In this document: positions 46,836-55,456 of the stretch, piece after piece
Position numbering within the stretch: the stretch's first letter is position 1
How the letters are laid out: every line of letters starts with the position of its first letter
From: Varibaculum vaginae
Lineage (GTDB): Bacteria > Actinomycetota > Actinomycetes > Actinomycetales > Actinomycetaceae
NCBI RefSeq assembly: GCF_900604285.1
Contig: NZ_UWNY01000001.1
Span: 186,001-250,000 of the forward strand
DNA: 64,000 nucleotides
Direction of reading: 5' to 3'
The notes under the pieces: generated by a model
Database searches by the model: none
Seen by the model: the letters and a program-made list of their open reading frames with translations, nothing else
What the model was told of the DNA's origin: nothing
Position numbers and translations under genes: made by a program

Positions 46836-48257
46836 TTGTTTAACTCCCACGAAGAAGCCCTCAAATTTGTTGCTGACCAGGGTATCGAACTGATTGATAT
46901 CCGCTTTTGCGACCTGATTGGTACCAGTCAGCATTTCACTATCCCCGCCGACCAGTTTGCAGATGCTCTGGAAAGCGGACTGATGTTCGATGGTTCCTCT
47001 ATTCGCGGTTTCACCTCGATAGAGAAATCAGATATGAAGCTAATAACTGATGTGTCTGATGCCTATGTGGATCCGTTCCGAGCTTGCCCCACTTTGGCCG
47101 TGAACTGTTCCATCGTGGATCCTTTCACCGATGCACCTTTCCCGCGTGATCCTCGCCAGGTCGCCTCTAAAGCAGAAGCCTATCTGCGTTCTACTGGAAT
47201 CGCCGATACCTGTTTTATTGGTGCTGAAGCCGAATTTTACCTTTTTGACTCGGTGCGTTACCAAACCCAGCCTTATGACACTTTCGTAAAACTGGATTCG
47301 GTTGAAGGCTACTGGAACACAGGCCGGGACGAAGAGGGCGGAAATCTCGCCTATAAGACCCCTTTGAAGGGCGGATACTTTCCGGTAGCTCCCTCCGATA
47401 AGTTCTGCGACCTGCGCGATTATATGGTTAAACTGCTCAGCGACGCGGGATTAAAAGTGGAACGCGCTCACCACGAAGTCGGCTCCGGGGGGCAACACGA
47501 AATTAACTATCGTTTCAACTCGCTGCGGGCAGCGGGTGACGACATGATGAAGTTCAAGTATCTGATTAAAAATGCTGCACAAGAGGCGGGAGTTACCGCT
47601 ACTTTCATGCCGAAACCAATGGCAGGCGATAACGGATCGGGGATGCACTCCCATTTTTCACTTTGGAAAGAGGGCGAGCCGCTGTTCTACGACGAAACCG
47701 GTTACGGTTCCCTCTCTGACCTGGCTCGTTACTTTATCGGGGGCTTGCTGCAGCACGCACCGGCGCTGCTGGCGTTCACTAACCCTTCGGTTAACTCTTA
47801 CCGGCGTCTGGTTCCCGGTTTTGAGGCTCCCATTAACCTGGTGTATTCGGCGCGTAACCGTTCGGCTTGTATCCGGATTCCAGTGACCGGCACTTCCCCG
47901 AAGGCTAAACGGGTGGAATACCGGGTTCCTGATCCCAGTGCGAATCCTTATCTGTCTTTCGCGGCTTGCCTGATGGCGGGGATTGACGGGATTCAAAACC
48001 GGTTAGAGCCGCCAGCTCCGGTAGATAAAGACCTCTATGAACTACCACCTGCCGAATATCACGACATTCCGAAACTGCCGTATTCTTTGGATGCAGCTTT
48101 AGAGGCACTCCGAGCTGACCAGGACTTCTTGACTGAAGGCGAGGTATTCACCCCAGATTTGATTGAAACTTGGGTCAACTACAAGGAACAAAATGAGGTC
48201 GCTCCGCTGCGGCAGGTAGTTCATCCCTACGAATTCCAGCTTTACTACGATATTTAG
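46836..48257 (+). CDS. glnA: Glutamine synthetase type I
   Basis: GlnA makes glutamine from glutamate, ammonia and ATP as a dodecamer. The 473-residue protein has FDGSSIRGF and [12 protein letters not shown] (metal ligands), [29 protein letters not shown], and [24 protein letters not shown] (about residues 391-405) contains the tyrosine that adenylylation modifies in the GSI-beta type. The start codon is TTG, with AAGGAGGAACGA directly upstream; TTG-start MFNS is common for this gene. It lies among haem genes without an obvious link. A strong terminator follows. Confidence 0.98.
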   Translation: MFNSHEEALKFVADQGIELIDIRFCDLIGTSQHFTIPADQFADALESGLMFDGSSIRGFTSIEKSDMKLITDVSDAYVDPFRACPTLAVNCSIVDPFTDAPFPRDPRQVASKAEAYLRSTGIADTCFIGAEAEFYLFDSVRYQTQPYDTFVKLDSVEGYWNTGRDEEGGNLAYKTPLKGGYFPVAPSDKFCDLRDYMVKLLSDAGLKVERAHHEVGSGGQHEINYRFNSLRAAGDDMMKFKYLIKNAAQEAGVTATFMPKPMAGDNGSGMHSHFSLWKEGEPLFYDETGYGSLSDLARYFIGGLLQHAPALLAFTNPSVNSYRRLVPGFEAPINLVYSARNRSACIRIPVTGTSPKAKRVEYRVPDPSANPYLSFAACLMAGIDGIQNRLEPPAPVDKDLYELPPAEYHDIPKLPYSLDAALEALRADQDFLTEGEVFTPDLIETWVNYKEQNEVAPLRQVVHPYEFQLYYDI

Positions 48258-48272
48258 GTCTGTTTGCTAAAT

Positions 48273-48347
48273 AAATCCCGCCCCCGCGGCCTCGGAAAAA
48301 TAATGGCTTTACCCAAAGGATTTCCGAGGCCGCGGGGGCGGATTTTT
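48273..48347. terminator. Long GC-rich hairpin terminator after glnA
   Basis: Arms at about 48273-48298 and 48321-48345 pair over about 25 bases with a single bulged base and a 22-base loop, and a T-run follows. It separates glnA from the convergent small membrane protein gene and probably acts in both directions. Confidence 0.85.
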
Positions 48348-48360
48348 AGTACTAGAGCTA

Positions 48361-48564
48361 TTACTTTCGGTCGCGATTAGTTTTAGTGATTTCCACTCCC
48401 CACAATACGCAGCCGATCACCCCGAAAACTAGGGCGGCCATCACCATAATTCCCGCTCCAAAGGGGAAACTACTGTCAGTGTCGGTCACATAAATAATCA
48501 GCGCCCCTACAGCTACCAACACTGCACCCAGGAGAGTGAATATCCAGGCAAAAACTTTTAACAT
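48361..48564 (-). CDS. Small two-helix membrane protein
   Basis: The 67-residue protein has two hydrophobic helices (about residues 3-25 and 33-57) and a short basic end (ITKTNRDRK). The start at 48564 was chosen because GGAAGGGAG lies about 7 bases upstream; a longer reading from 48609 has none. No family is recognised. It lies opposite glnA and hemB and ends at the glnA terminator, so it is probably a real single-gene unit, but its role is unknown. Confidence 0.6.
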   Translation of the reverse strand: MLKVFAWIFTLLGAVLVAVGALIIYVTDTDSSFPFGAGIMVMAALVFGVIGCVLWGVEITKTNRDRK

Positions 48565-48661
48565 TCTGTTTCTCCCTTCCGAACGGCTGGCAGTTAACCG
48601 TACTAACATACACCTAGCATCATGAGTGGGTTAAAATCATTGCAGATACCTAGGAGAAAAA

Positions 48662-49657
48662 ATGACTGATGACTTCATGCTGAAACCAACTATTCGTCCT
48701 CGCCGCCTGCGCTCTTTTCCCGCGATGCGCAACCTGATCGCCGAAACCCGGGTCAGTCCCGCCCAGTTGATGCTGCCCGCGTTTGTGCGCGACGGGATTG
48801 AGGAAGCGGTAGAGATTCCCTCTCTACCGGGGGTTTTCCAGCATACCGTCGAGTCGATCCGCGAACTTGCCGCCGAGTGTGTGCAAGCTGGAGTAGGCGG
48901 AATCATGCTATTTGGGATTCCCAATACCGCCGATAAGGACGCGCAGGGCAGCACCGCCTGGGATCCGAACGGAATCTTAAATCGCGGCATCCGTGCGGTG
49001 CGCGAAGAAGTAGGAAATGACCTGGTTGTGGGGGCAGATACTTGCCTGGATGAGTTCACTAGCCACGGACATTGCGGGATAGTCACCGCCGACGGGCAAG
49101 TCGATAATGACGCCACCTTACCGCTATATGCGAAAATGGCGCTCAGCCAAGCCCGCGCCGGAGCCCATATGGTGGCACCTTCCGGGATGATGGACGGCCA
49201 AATCGCGGTGATTCGCCAAGCGCTTGACGAGGCCGGATTTACCGATACCGTGATATTGGCTTACTCCGCCAAATATGCCTCCGCTTTCTTTGGTCCTTTC
49301 CGGGATGCAGTGGCCTGCTCCTTAGAGGGCGATCGCCGCTCTTACCAGCAAGATCCCCGTAACCGCCGGGAAGGCGTATTTGAAACCCAGCTAGATTTGA
49401 CTGAGGGTGCCGATATGGTGATGGTCAAACCTGCCGGTTACTATCTGGATGTGCTGACCGATGTAGCGGAAATGTCGCCGGTTCCGGTCGCGGCCTACCA
49501 GGTCAGCGGGGAATATGCCATGTTAGAGGCGGCAGCCGCTAACGGCTGGATTGACCGCGAACGCGCCATTGACGAATCTTTGCACGCGATTGTACGCGCC
49601 GGAGCTGATATGGTGCTGACCTACTGGGCACTAGAATACGCACAGCGAGACAACTAG
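48662..49657 (+). CDS. hemB: Porphobilinogen synthase HemB
   Basis: HemB condenses two 5-aminolevulinate molecules into porphobilinogen. The 331-residue protein has RPRRLRSFPAMRNLIAETR at the start, VGADTCLDEFTSHGHCGIV (residues about 120-138) with cysteines suited to a metal site, the Schiff-base lysine region AYSAKYASAFFGPFRDA, and the second active-site lysine in MVMVKPAGYYLDV. RAGADMVLTYWALEYA ends the domain. The ATG follows TAGGAGAAAAA. The nuclease gene starts 8 bases after its stop. Confidence 0.96.
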   Translation: MTDDFMLKPTIRPRRLRSFPAMRNLIAETRVSPAQLMLPAFVRDGIEEAVEIPSLPGVFQHTVESIRELAAECVQAGVGGIMLFGIPNTADKDAQGSTAWDPNGILNRGIRAVREEVGNDLVVGADTCLDEFTSHGHCGIVTADGQVDNDATLPLYAKMALSQARAGAHMVAPSGMMDGQIAVIRQALDEAGFTDTVILAYSAKYASAFFGPFRDAVACSLEGDRRSYQQDPRNRREGVFETQLDLTEGADMVMVKPAGYYLDVLTDVAEMSPVPVAAYQVSGEYAMLEAAAANGWIDRERAIDESLHAIVRAGADMVLTYWALEYAQRDN

Positions 49658-49665
49658 CCCAGTCA

Positions 49666-51300
49666 ATGCCTAATTCCTCCCGTCTACTTGCAGTCTCCGA
49701 GATAGCACACGCTGCTAACTGTCAGTGGCGGCTGTGGTGCTACCTCACCGGTAATACCGAGCTGAAATCTACCGATGTTTTTCACCGTTATATCGGGAAT
49801 TTAACTGGCGCAGAGGAGGAAAAAATTGCAACAAGATACCGGGCAGCCGGGAGGATCTTTCAAACTAACCGCGAGTTTACTAGCGCAGATCTTAGCGGAA
49901 ACCTGCCGTTCCTGGTTTACCAGGACGATTCGTGGGTGCTGCAATTGGCACGCTTTTCCGCCCATGCCCGCCAAGACTCGGTGAACCTCCTTGCCGGATA
50001 TGCGCATCTAGCTAGGGCTAATCAGGAGTTATTAAACGCAGATTTTCCCGCTTTAGCGGCAAAACTTGCCCCTTATGCACAGATATTGCTCGCCGACGGC
50101 AAAACCGTAGATTTTTCCCTGGCTGAATTGGATGAAATCTGGGAACCCATTGCGGAGCAGGCGCACGCTTTAACCACCGACCAGAGTTTACTGTCTGCTA
50201 CCCCCGAGGAGGCTTGGCGCGCCCTCGACACAGTGTGTGGAAGCTGTTCACACTGCGCTTGGGCACTGGCACGTTATGATGACCCCCTCTTGATCAGCGG
50301 GGTAGGTCCCGGACTGCGCCGGGAGCTGCGAGCCGAGAATATCTTCACTGCCAGTGGTTTTGCTGCCCATCCCCCTAGCGGTTACAGCCCGGAGCTAATC
50401 CGGCAAGCCCAGCTGCAGGTGGCGCAGCGCCCTGGAGAGTTGCTGCTAGAAACTAATCCCCTGTCTCCGGCGCTGATGGCGCTTCCCGAGCCTCATCCGG
50501 GAGATGTGTATTTGGATTTTGAAAATGACTCTCTTTGGGGTTGGACGAAAAAAGATCACACCGGGTTAATTTACTTGGGCGGCATGGTCTGCTGTGATGA
50601 AAATTCTTGGGGCGAACAAAAATCTTTAACCCCAGCGCTCTCGGTTCGCGGGCAAGAATCGCTACCAGCAACACAAAGCACAAACGTGGCAGAGGAAGTG
50701 GGGAAACTATCAACCCGTATCGGCGGAAAATACCAGAGCTTTTGGGCGCATAATCGCACTCAGGAACGCCAAATGTTGATAGATCTACTCGATTTCTTGC
50801 GCCAACGTTTCCACCGGTTCCCGCAGATGCATATCTACCATTACTCCCCGCAAGAACGCCTCTACCTGCAACGTTTATCGGCTCGGCATAGATTATTACA
50901 GGGCCAGGTGCGCGACTTACTGGCCAGCGATGGGCCGATGCGGGATCTGCAACAAGTCGTGCAATCAGCCATTCGCACCGGTCAAGGCGGATATTCCCTT
51001 AAAGAGATGGAACCGTTCTATATGGGCTCTTGGATGCGCTCTAGCGACCTGGATAACGGCGCAGACTCGGTAATTGTTTATGACACCTTGGCGCGAGCAG
51101 GCGCCCTCGATCCGGGAGCTGAGCTTAGCGCGGAGGATACCGAACAGCTGCGACTCCTCGCCCTTTATAACGAGTATGACTGCTGTTCAACCGCGCTTTT
51201 GCATCACTGGTTAATCGCTCAACGCCGCCGCCCGCGCCAAAGACTCAACTCGACTCCTGCTGATTTTGCTGCCAAGCAAACTGCGCACCAACCCTTATAG
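49666..51300 (+). CDS. TM0106-like RecB/RNase H-fold nuclease
   Basis: The 544-residue protein resembles the TM0106 family of RecB-like putative nucleases. It has a helical N-terminal part, a CGSCSHCAWAL cysteine motif (about residues 191-201) that may bind a metal or Fe-S cluster, VGPGLRRELRAENIFT like the family's helix-hairpin segment, then an RNase H-like domain beginning VYLDFENDSLWGW (about 281) with the DxE metal pair and later HIYHYSPQERLYLQRL and a late YNEYDCCSTALLHHWL aspartate helix. It lacks the helicase domain of the long forms. An insertion of about 40 polar residues (about 315-350) interrupts the domain. Its role in repair or RNA processing is unproven. Confidence 0.7.
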   Translation: MPNSSRLLAVSEIAHAANCQWRLWCYLTGNTELKSTDVFHRYIGNLTGAEEEKIATRYRAAGRIFQTNREFTSADLSGNLPFLVYQDDSWVLQLARFSAHARQDSVNLLAGYAHLARANQELLNADFPALAAKLAPYAQILLADGKTVDFSLAELDEIWEPIAEQAHALTTDQSLLSATPEEAWRALDTVCGSCSHCAWALARYDDPLLISGVGPGLRRELRAENIFTASGFAAHPPSGYSPELIRQAQLQVAQRPGELLLETNPLSPALMALPEPHPGDVYLDFENDSLWGWTKKDHTGLIYLGGMVCCDENSWGEQKSLTPALSVRGQESLPATQSTNVAEEVGKLSTRIGGKYQSFWAHNRTQERQMLIDLLDFLRQRFHRFPQMHIYHYSPQERLYLQRLSARHRLLQGQVRDLLASDGPMRDLQQVVQSAIRTGQGGYSLKEMEPFYMGSWMRSSDLDNGADSVIVYDTLARAGALDPGAELSAEDTEQLRLLALYNEYDCCSTALLHHWLIAQRRRPRQRLNSTPADFAAKQTAHQPL

Positions 51301-51386
51301 CTGTGCTCTTGTCTGCGCTTTTCGCTGCAGAAAAATTATTGCTAGCTCTACTGTCCCTGCCCCCAACCCCATGGGAAAATAAAGAT

Positions 51387-51899
51387 ATGACTGAGAATCA
51401 ACTACCATCGAGCAACTTAAACAGTTCTGAGTCCTTTAACGGGCAGCAGGAAACCTCTAACCCGAGTTTTCCCCAATTCGCCCCGCAAAGTGGCACTGAC
51501 AACTATTCTCCGCAGGGTTTTAACCCCGCCGCTAACAACGGCGTCGCCGCAGATGAACGGACCGTGGCGATTCTGGCTCATTTAGCAGCACTCATCGCCA
51601 TGGTGGTTTCGGCCGGCTGGCTCACCTTTGTCGGCCCCCTCGTCGTTTGGTTTATTTATAAAGATAAAAGCAGATTTGTGCGTAACGCCGCCGCAGGTGC
51701 CTTTAACTTTAACCTGGCAATGACTGTCACTACTGTGGTGGCTTGGATACTCTGCTTCACCATCATTTTGATCCCGGTGTCCATCATTGCGTTCATTGTG
51801 GTTTTCGTGATGACTTTAGTGTGCTCGATTAAAGGCGCTTTGAAAGCCTCCGATAACAGGCTTTACCGCTACCCCTTAGGGATTAACCTGCTCGACTAG
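51387..51899 (+). CDS. DUF4870/Tic20-like membrane protein
   Basis: The 170-residue protein has a polar Asn/Ser/Gln-rich first 65 residues, then DERTVAILAHLAALIAMVVSAG (about 68-89), PLVVWFIYKDKSRFVRNAAAGAFNFNL and two or three further helices, matching the DUF4870 (Tic20-like) family of small membrane proteins of unknown function. The ATG at 51387 was chosen because the polar leader fits the family; a GTG at 51303 is possible, and neither has a strong ribosome site. Confidence 0.75.
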   Translation: MTENQLPSSNLNSSESFNGQQETSNPSFPQFAPQSGTDNYSPQGFNPAANNGVAADERTVAILAHLAALIAMVVSAGWLTFVGPLVVWFIYKDKSRFVRNAAAGAFNFNLAMTVTTVVAWILCFTIILIPVSIIAFIVVFVMTLVCSIKGALKASDNRLYRYPLGINLLD

Positions 51900-52104
51900 G
51901 TTTTCTGAGGCGCTAAACAAATTTGTGACTTAACGCACCAATTGTACCATTTCCCTGGTAAGCGGATTTTTTGCCTTCCATTTTTTGCCTTTCCAGATTT
52001 TTACTGTCCTAGACCCAGGTTTCTTCCAGCCCCGCCCGAAAAGCTAATAATTGTTTATTTGGGTTACCTAAGTTGCACTTGGGTTATTTTGAAAGGATCT
52101 GGAC

Positions 52105-53472
52105 TTGTCCTTCGCGGGAAGAGCTTGGCGTTACGTCGTCAGAAAACCAGTTAGAACTATTGTCATCTTCGCGGTGCTCACTTTGGTAGCCACCGTTTTA
52201 ATGTCAGCGGACGCTATCGAGAGGGCGAGTGCGCGGGAGGGCGCGAAGGTAGAAGCCAAGGCAGGTGCCGGCTTCGTCCTCGGAAATAATCCCCAGTTCA
52301 ACCAGGGAACCCCACGAGGAGCCGGAACTGTTAAACCCGCAGATATCACCCAAATCGCAAAGCTACCTGAGATCAAAAGCTACGTGGCTCGGCAAAACGT
52401 GACTGCTGATTTAGTTGGAGCCCAGACCCAAAAACTGGGAACCAATGACTATGACGAAAAGAAGGAAGCGCAGTTTGGTAATGCGGTGAACGTGTGGGGA
52501 GTCAACCGCACCGATATCGACAATAATTTTCGATCCGGAGCATTGACCCTGGCAGCGGGGCGACATTTACGACCCGGAGATCACCATAAGGCGATTATCC
52601 ATGAAGATTTAGCGAAAGCTAATGGTCTGAAGATCGGCAGCAAGTTAAAGCTTAAAGGCAACCCCTATGACGTGGATAATATGCGGCAGTCTACTGCGGA
52701 AACCGAAATGGAAATCGTGGGGCTGGTGCGAGGTTCCAATACCCGGCAGGCGGCTCAACGCAGCGAACTGTTTGCAAATACTGTTTACACGGATTTGGAC
52801 ACCACCCGCGCCCTCTACCAGATGAATAAAGACAACGAGATTTACCAGGACGCTAACTTCTTCGTGGCTTCCGAAAAAGACTTAGAGCAGGTAGAAAAGA
52901 AGGCCGGCTCCCTAAAGATTGATTGGCGCAACTACCAACTATCGCCCGCCACCCAGTATTTAGCGGGGATCACCGGAGCCCTGAGTGGAATAAATTCCCT
53001 GATGAGCACCACTAAAATGGTTGCCTTCGGGTTTGCGCTGCTGATTTTAACCTTGGTGTTGTTCCTGTGGATGAATGAACGCAAGAAGGAAACCGGGGTG
53101 CTACTTTCCGTTGGTACCTCCAAGGCCAGTATTTTCGCGCAATACCTGTGTGAATTAGTGATGACCGCGATCCCTGCGTTTGTGCTGGCGTTCTTTATTT
53201 CTGGAGCAGTCGCGCAGTGGCTCGGTAATTCCGCACTGGCCTCCGTGAATAGTTCGCTAATGCAAGAACTGGCTCAGGCCGGGCAGGCAGGCGCTGATAT
53301 GGAATCTTCAGCCGCTACTAAGACCCTAGACGCGTTAGCAGTGTCCCTGTCTACCCCCTCAGTGATAACCGCTGTGTTACTAACTTTGCTGGTAGGTTTG
53401 CTTTGCGTATTAGCAGCATCATTCCCAATGCTGCGTCGCCCCCCGCGCGCTCTTTTGGTGGATATCAAATGA
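52105..53472 (+). CDS. FtsX/MacB-type ABC transporter permease 1
   Basis: The 455-residue protein has an N-terminal helix (about residues 16-34), a large outside domain of about 240 residues, and three C-terminal helices (about 295-322, 343-370, 425-447) with NERKKETGVLLSVGTSKASIF, the typical FtsX coupling region. The TTG start has GAAAGGATCTGG directly before it. It overlaps the next permease gene by four bases. With the ATPase it forms a MacB/LolCDE-like complex. Such pumps act in peptide resistance, haem or toxin export, or cell-wall control; the substrate cannot be read. Confidence 0.85.
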   Translation: MSFAGRAWRYVVRKPVRTIVIFAVLTLVATVLMSADAIERASAREGAKVEAKAGAGFVLGNNPQFNQGTPRGAGTVKPADITQIAKLPEIKSYVARQNVTADLVGAQTQKLGTNDYDEKKEAQFGNAVNVWGVNRTDIDNNFRSGALTLAAGRHLRPGDHHKAIIHEDLAKANGLKIGSKLKLKGNPYDVDNMRQSTAETEMEIVGLVRGSNTRQAAQRSELFANTVYTDLDTTRALYQMNKDNEIYQDANFFVASEKDLEQVEKKAGSLKIDWRNYQLSPATQYLAGITGALSGINSLMSTTKMVAFGFALLILTLVLFLWMNERKKETGVLLSVGTSKASIFAQYLCELVMTAIPAFVLAFFISGAVAQWLGNSALASVNSSLMQELAQAGQAGADMESSAATKTLDALAVSLSTPSVITAVLLTLLVGLLCVLAASFPMLRRPPRALLVDIK

Positions 53473-54683
53473 AATCTCTTAGCATTTGGCGGCGCTCCTG
53501 GTATTCGCTGATCCGCCGCCCGCGACGCGCCTTGCTGCTCACGCTACTAATGGCGGTGGTGTTTACCGCGCTGATTTCCCAGTCAGGAGTGCGCGCGCAG
53601 GTGGCCGGGATTTCCGAGGCAATCAACTCCGGAGTGAACGCGGGATTTACCGCCCGCAACGCCGGCGGTGCGCTCACTTTAAAGCAAGCAGAAAAGCTGA
53701 GCCACTTGCCGCAGGTAAAACGCTCGGCTTTGGAAAAAGAAACTTTAGCTAAGCCCGAGGGGGTTCGACTGGTAACTACCGCTTCCGGAGTGCAACTTGA
53801 CGCCGAGTTTGCCGGCGATGCCGGGATTATCGGGACTACTAATAGCCAGTTGCATCCGTCTTTTATGGGGAGGCTGTATCGGCTAGAGGACGGCAAACAC
53901 CTGGCTCCAAGAGGGCAGGGCGCGCTGATTCACCGCGAGTTTGCCCAGCGCAATGGATTACGTGTTGGTAGCCAGCTGCACCTAAGCGCGAACGGCAATG
54001 CAACAACGGTACCGGTAGTGGGGATTTTCAGCGGAAAAACCGAAAATCCGGGAGGACTACCTGCCGGGGCTTCGGAGAATCAGATTTTCACTGACCTGGC
54101 TAGCAGTCAGCGCCTGGGCGGAAAAGAACTGACCACCGCAAGGTACTTTACCGAGGACGCGAACTCCCTACCTGCCGCGTTACGAGCGGCAAAACAGGCG
54201 GATTCGCAGCTCAGTTTCGAATCTAATGCCGCCCAATTTGCGGGAGTACTGGCAACCCTGTCGGGGGTAAATAAACTGCTCACCGCGCTGGCCGTGGGGG
54301 TTAGTGCAGCCGGGCTAGCCGCCCTCGTCCTCATCATGATCTTTTGGATCCGCGGACGCACCCGTGAAATCGGAGTGCTGTTGGCGGTAGGAAAAACTAA
54401 GGTCAATATTTTGGGGCAACTCGCCCTGGAGTCGGCTTTCTTGGCGCTAGTCGGTAGCGTTATCGGTGCCACTTTGGGTTACTTGCTATCAGGTAAGGTA
54501 TCTTCCCTGGTATTTGCCAAGTCCGCCAGTCCCTCCCTATCCGCCCTGTCTGCGAGCGGGAGCATCGGGAGTATCCTGGCCGCCCTCGTCCTCGGATATG
54601 TGATTACTTTCGCGGCGCTACTGTTAGCGACCGCTCCCCTGCTTCGTCAAACCCCGCGAGCTATCCTCGCCAAAATAAGTTAG
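53469..54683 (+). CDS. FtsX/MacB-type ABC transporter permease 2
   Basis: The 404-residue protein is a second FtsX-type permease with the same layout as permease 1: one N-terminal helix (about 22-39), an outside domain of about 220 residues including AQRNGLRVGSQLHL, and three C-terminal helices with RGRTREIGVLLAVGKTKVNIL. Similarity to its neighbour suggests old duplication and a heterodimer. The ATG overlaps the end of permease 1, and the ATPase gene follows after 8 bases. Confidence 0.85.
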   Translation: MKSLSIWRRSWYSLIRRPRRALLLTLLMAVVFTALISQSGVRAQVAGISEAINSGVNAGFTARNAGGALTLKQAEKLSHLPQVKRSALEKETLAKPEGVRLVTTASGVQLDAEFAGDAGIIGTTNSQLHPSFMGRLYRLEDGKHLAPRGQGALIHREFAQRNGLRVGSQLHLSANGNATTVPVVGIFSGKTENPGGLPAGASENQIFTDLASSQRLGGKELTTARYFTEDANSLPAALRAAKQADSQLSFESNAAQFAGVLATLSGVNKLLTALAVGVSAAGLAALVLIMIFWIRGRTREIGVLLAVGKTKVNILGQLALESAFLALVGSVIGATLGYLLSGKVSSLVFAKSASPSLSALSASGSIGSILAALVLGYVITFAALLLATAPLLRQTPRAILAKIS

Positions 54684-54691
54684 GAAACATT

Positions 54692-55324
54692 ATGAGTATT
54701 TTGCAATTAGACCACCTGGAATATGTGTACCCGGGAACCAGCACCCAGATTCTATCGGACGTGTGCACCGACTTCGAGATTGGGAAATTTTATGCGATTG
54801 TAGGTGCTTCGGGAGCCGGCAAATCCACCTTGTTGAACCTGCTGGCCGGATTAGATAAACCCACCTCCGGGGCGGTGCGTTTTGATGGCACCGATATTGC
54901 GGAGACTGGTTATGCTCAGCACCGCAAAAAACAGATTTCGCTGGTTTTCCAAAACTATAATCTGATTGATTATTTGACGCCGCTAGAGAATCTGCGGCTG
55001 GTGAACGGGAAAGCCGGGATCGATACTTTGACCCAGTTGGGACTTTCTGAAAAGGAGGCGCGGCGCAGCGTGATGGCGCTTTCGGGGGGTCAGCAGCAAC
55101 GGGTAGCGATCGGGAGGGCGCTAGTGTCGGGGGCTCCGATTATTTTAGCCGATGAACCTACCGGGAATCTGGATGAGGATACCGCCCGCGAAGTAATCGA
55201 GATTTTGCAGCGAGCCGCGCATGAACAGAACAAATGCGTGATTGTGGTGACCCATTCGCGCCAACTCGCCCGCAGCGCCGACGTTACTTTGCGCCTAAAT
55301 CGCCGCAAGCTAGTGGTGGCGTGA
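54692..55324 (+). CDS. MacB/LolD-type ABC transporter ATPase
   Basis: The 210-residue ATPase has Walker A VGASGAGKSTLLNLLAGLDKPTSG (core GASGAGKST at about residues 38-46), a Q-loop in LVFQNYNLIDYLTPLENL, signature LSGGQQQRVAIGRAL and Walker B ILADEPTGNLDEDTA. The NYNLIDYLTPLEN region is the LolD/MacB subtype that works with FtsX-like permeases. It follows the two permeases as one operon. No two-component system is adjacent. Confidence 0.92.
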   Translation: MSILQLDHLEYVYPGTSTQILSDVCTDFEIGKFYAIVGASGAGKSTLLNLLAGLDKPTSGAVRFDGTDIAETGYAQHRKKQISLVFQNYNLIDYLTPLENLRLVNGKAGIDTLTQLGLSEKEARRSVMALSGGQQQRVAIGRALVSGAPIILADEPTGNLDEDTAREVIEILQRAAHEQNKCVIVVTHSRQLARSADVTLRLNRRKLVVA

Positions 55325-55456
55325 ACTGCCATTAGCCAAGTGTTTGCATGCTGAATAATGTAGAGGAATGCTCACACTAGTACCTTGCTGCAAAATATAG
55401 GCATACCTTGATAAATGCAAACTATCAGATCGCCTATTTTCTGATTTATGTGGTAG

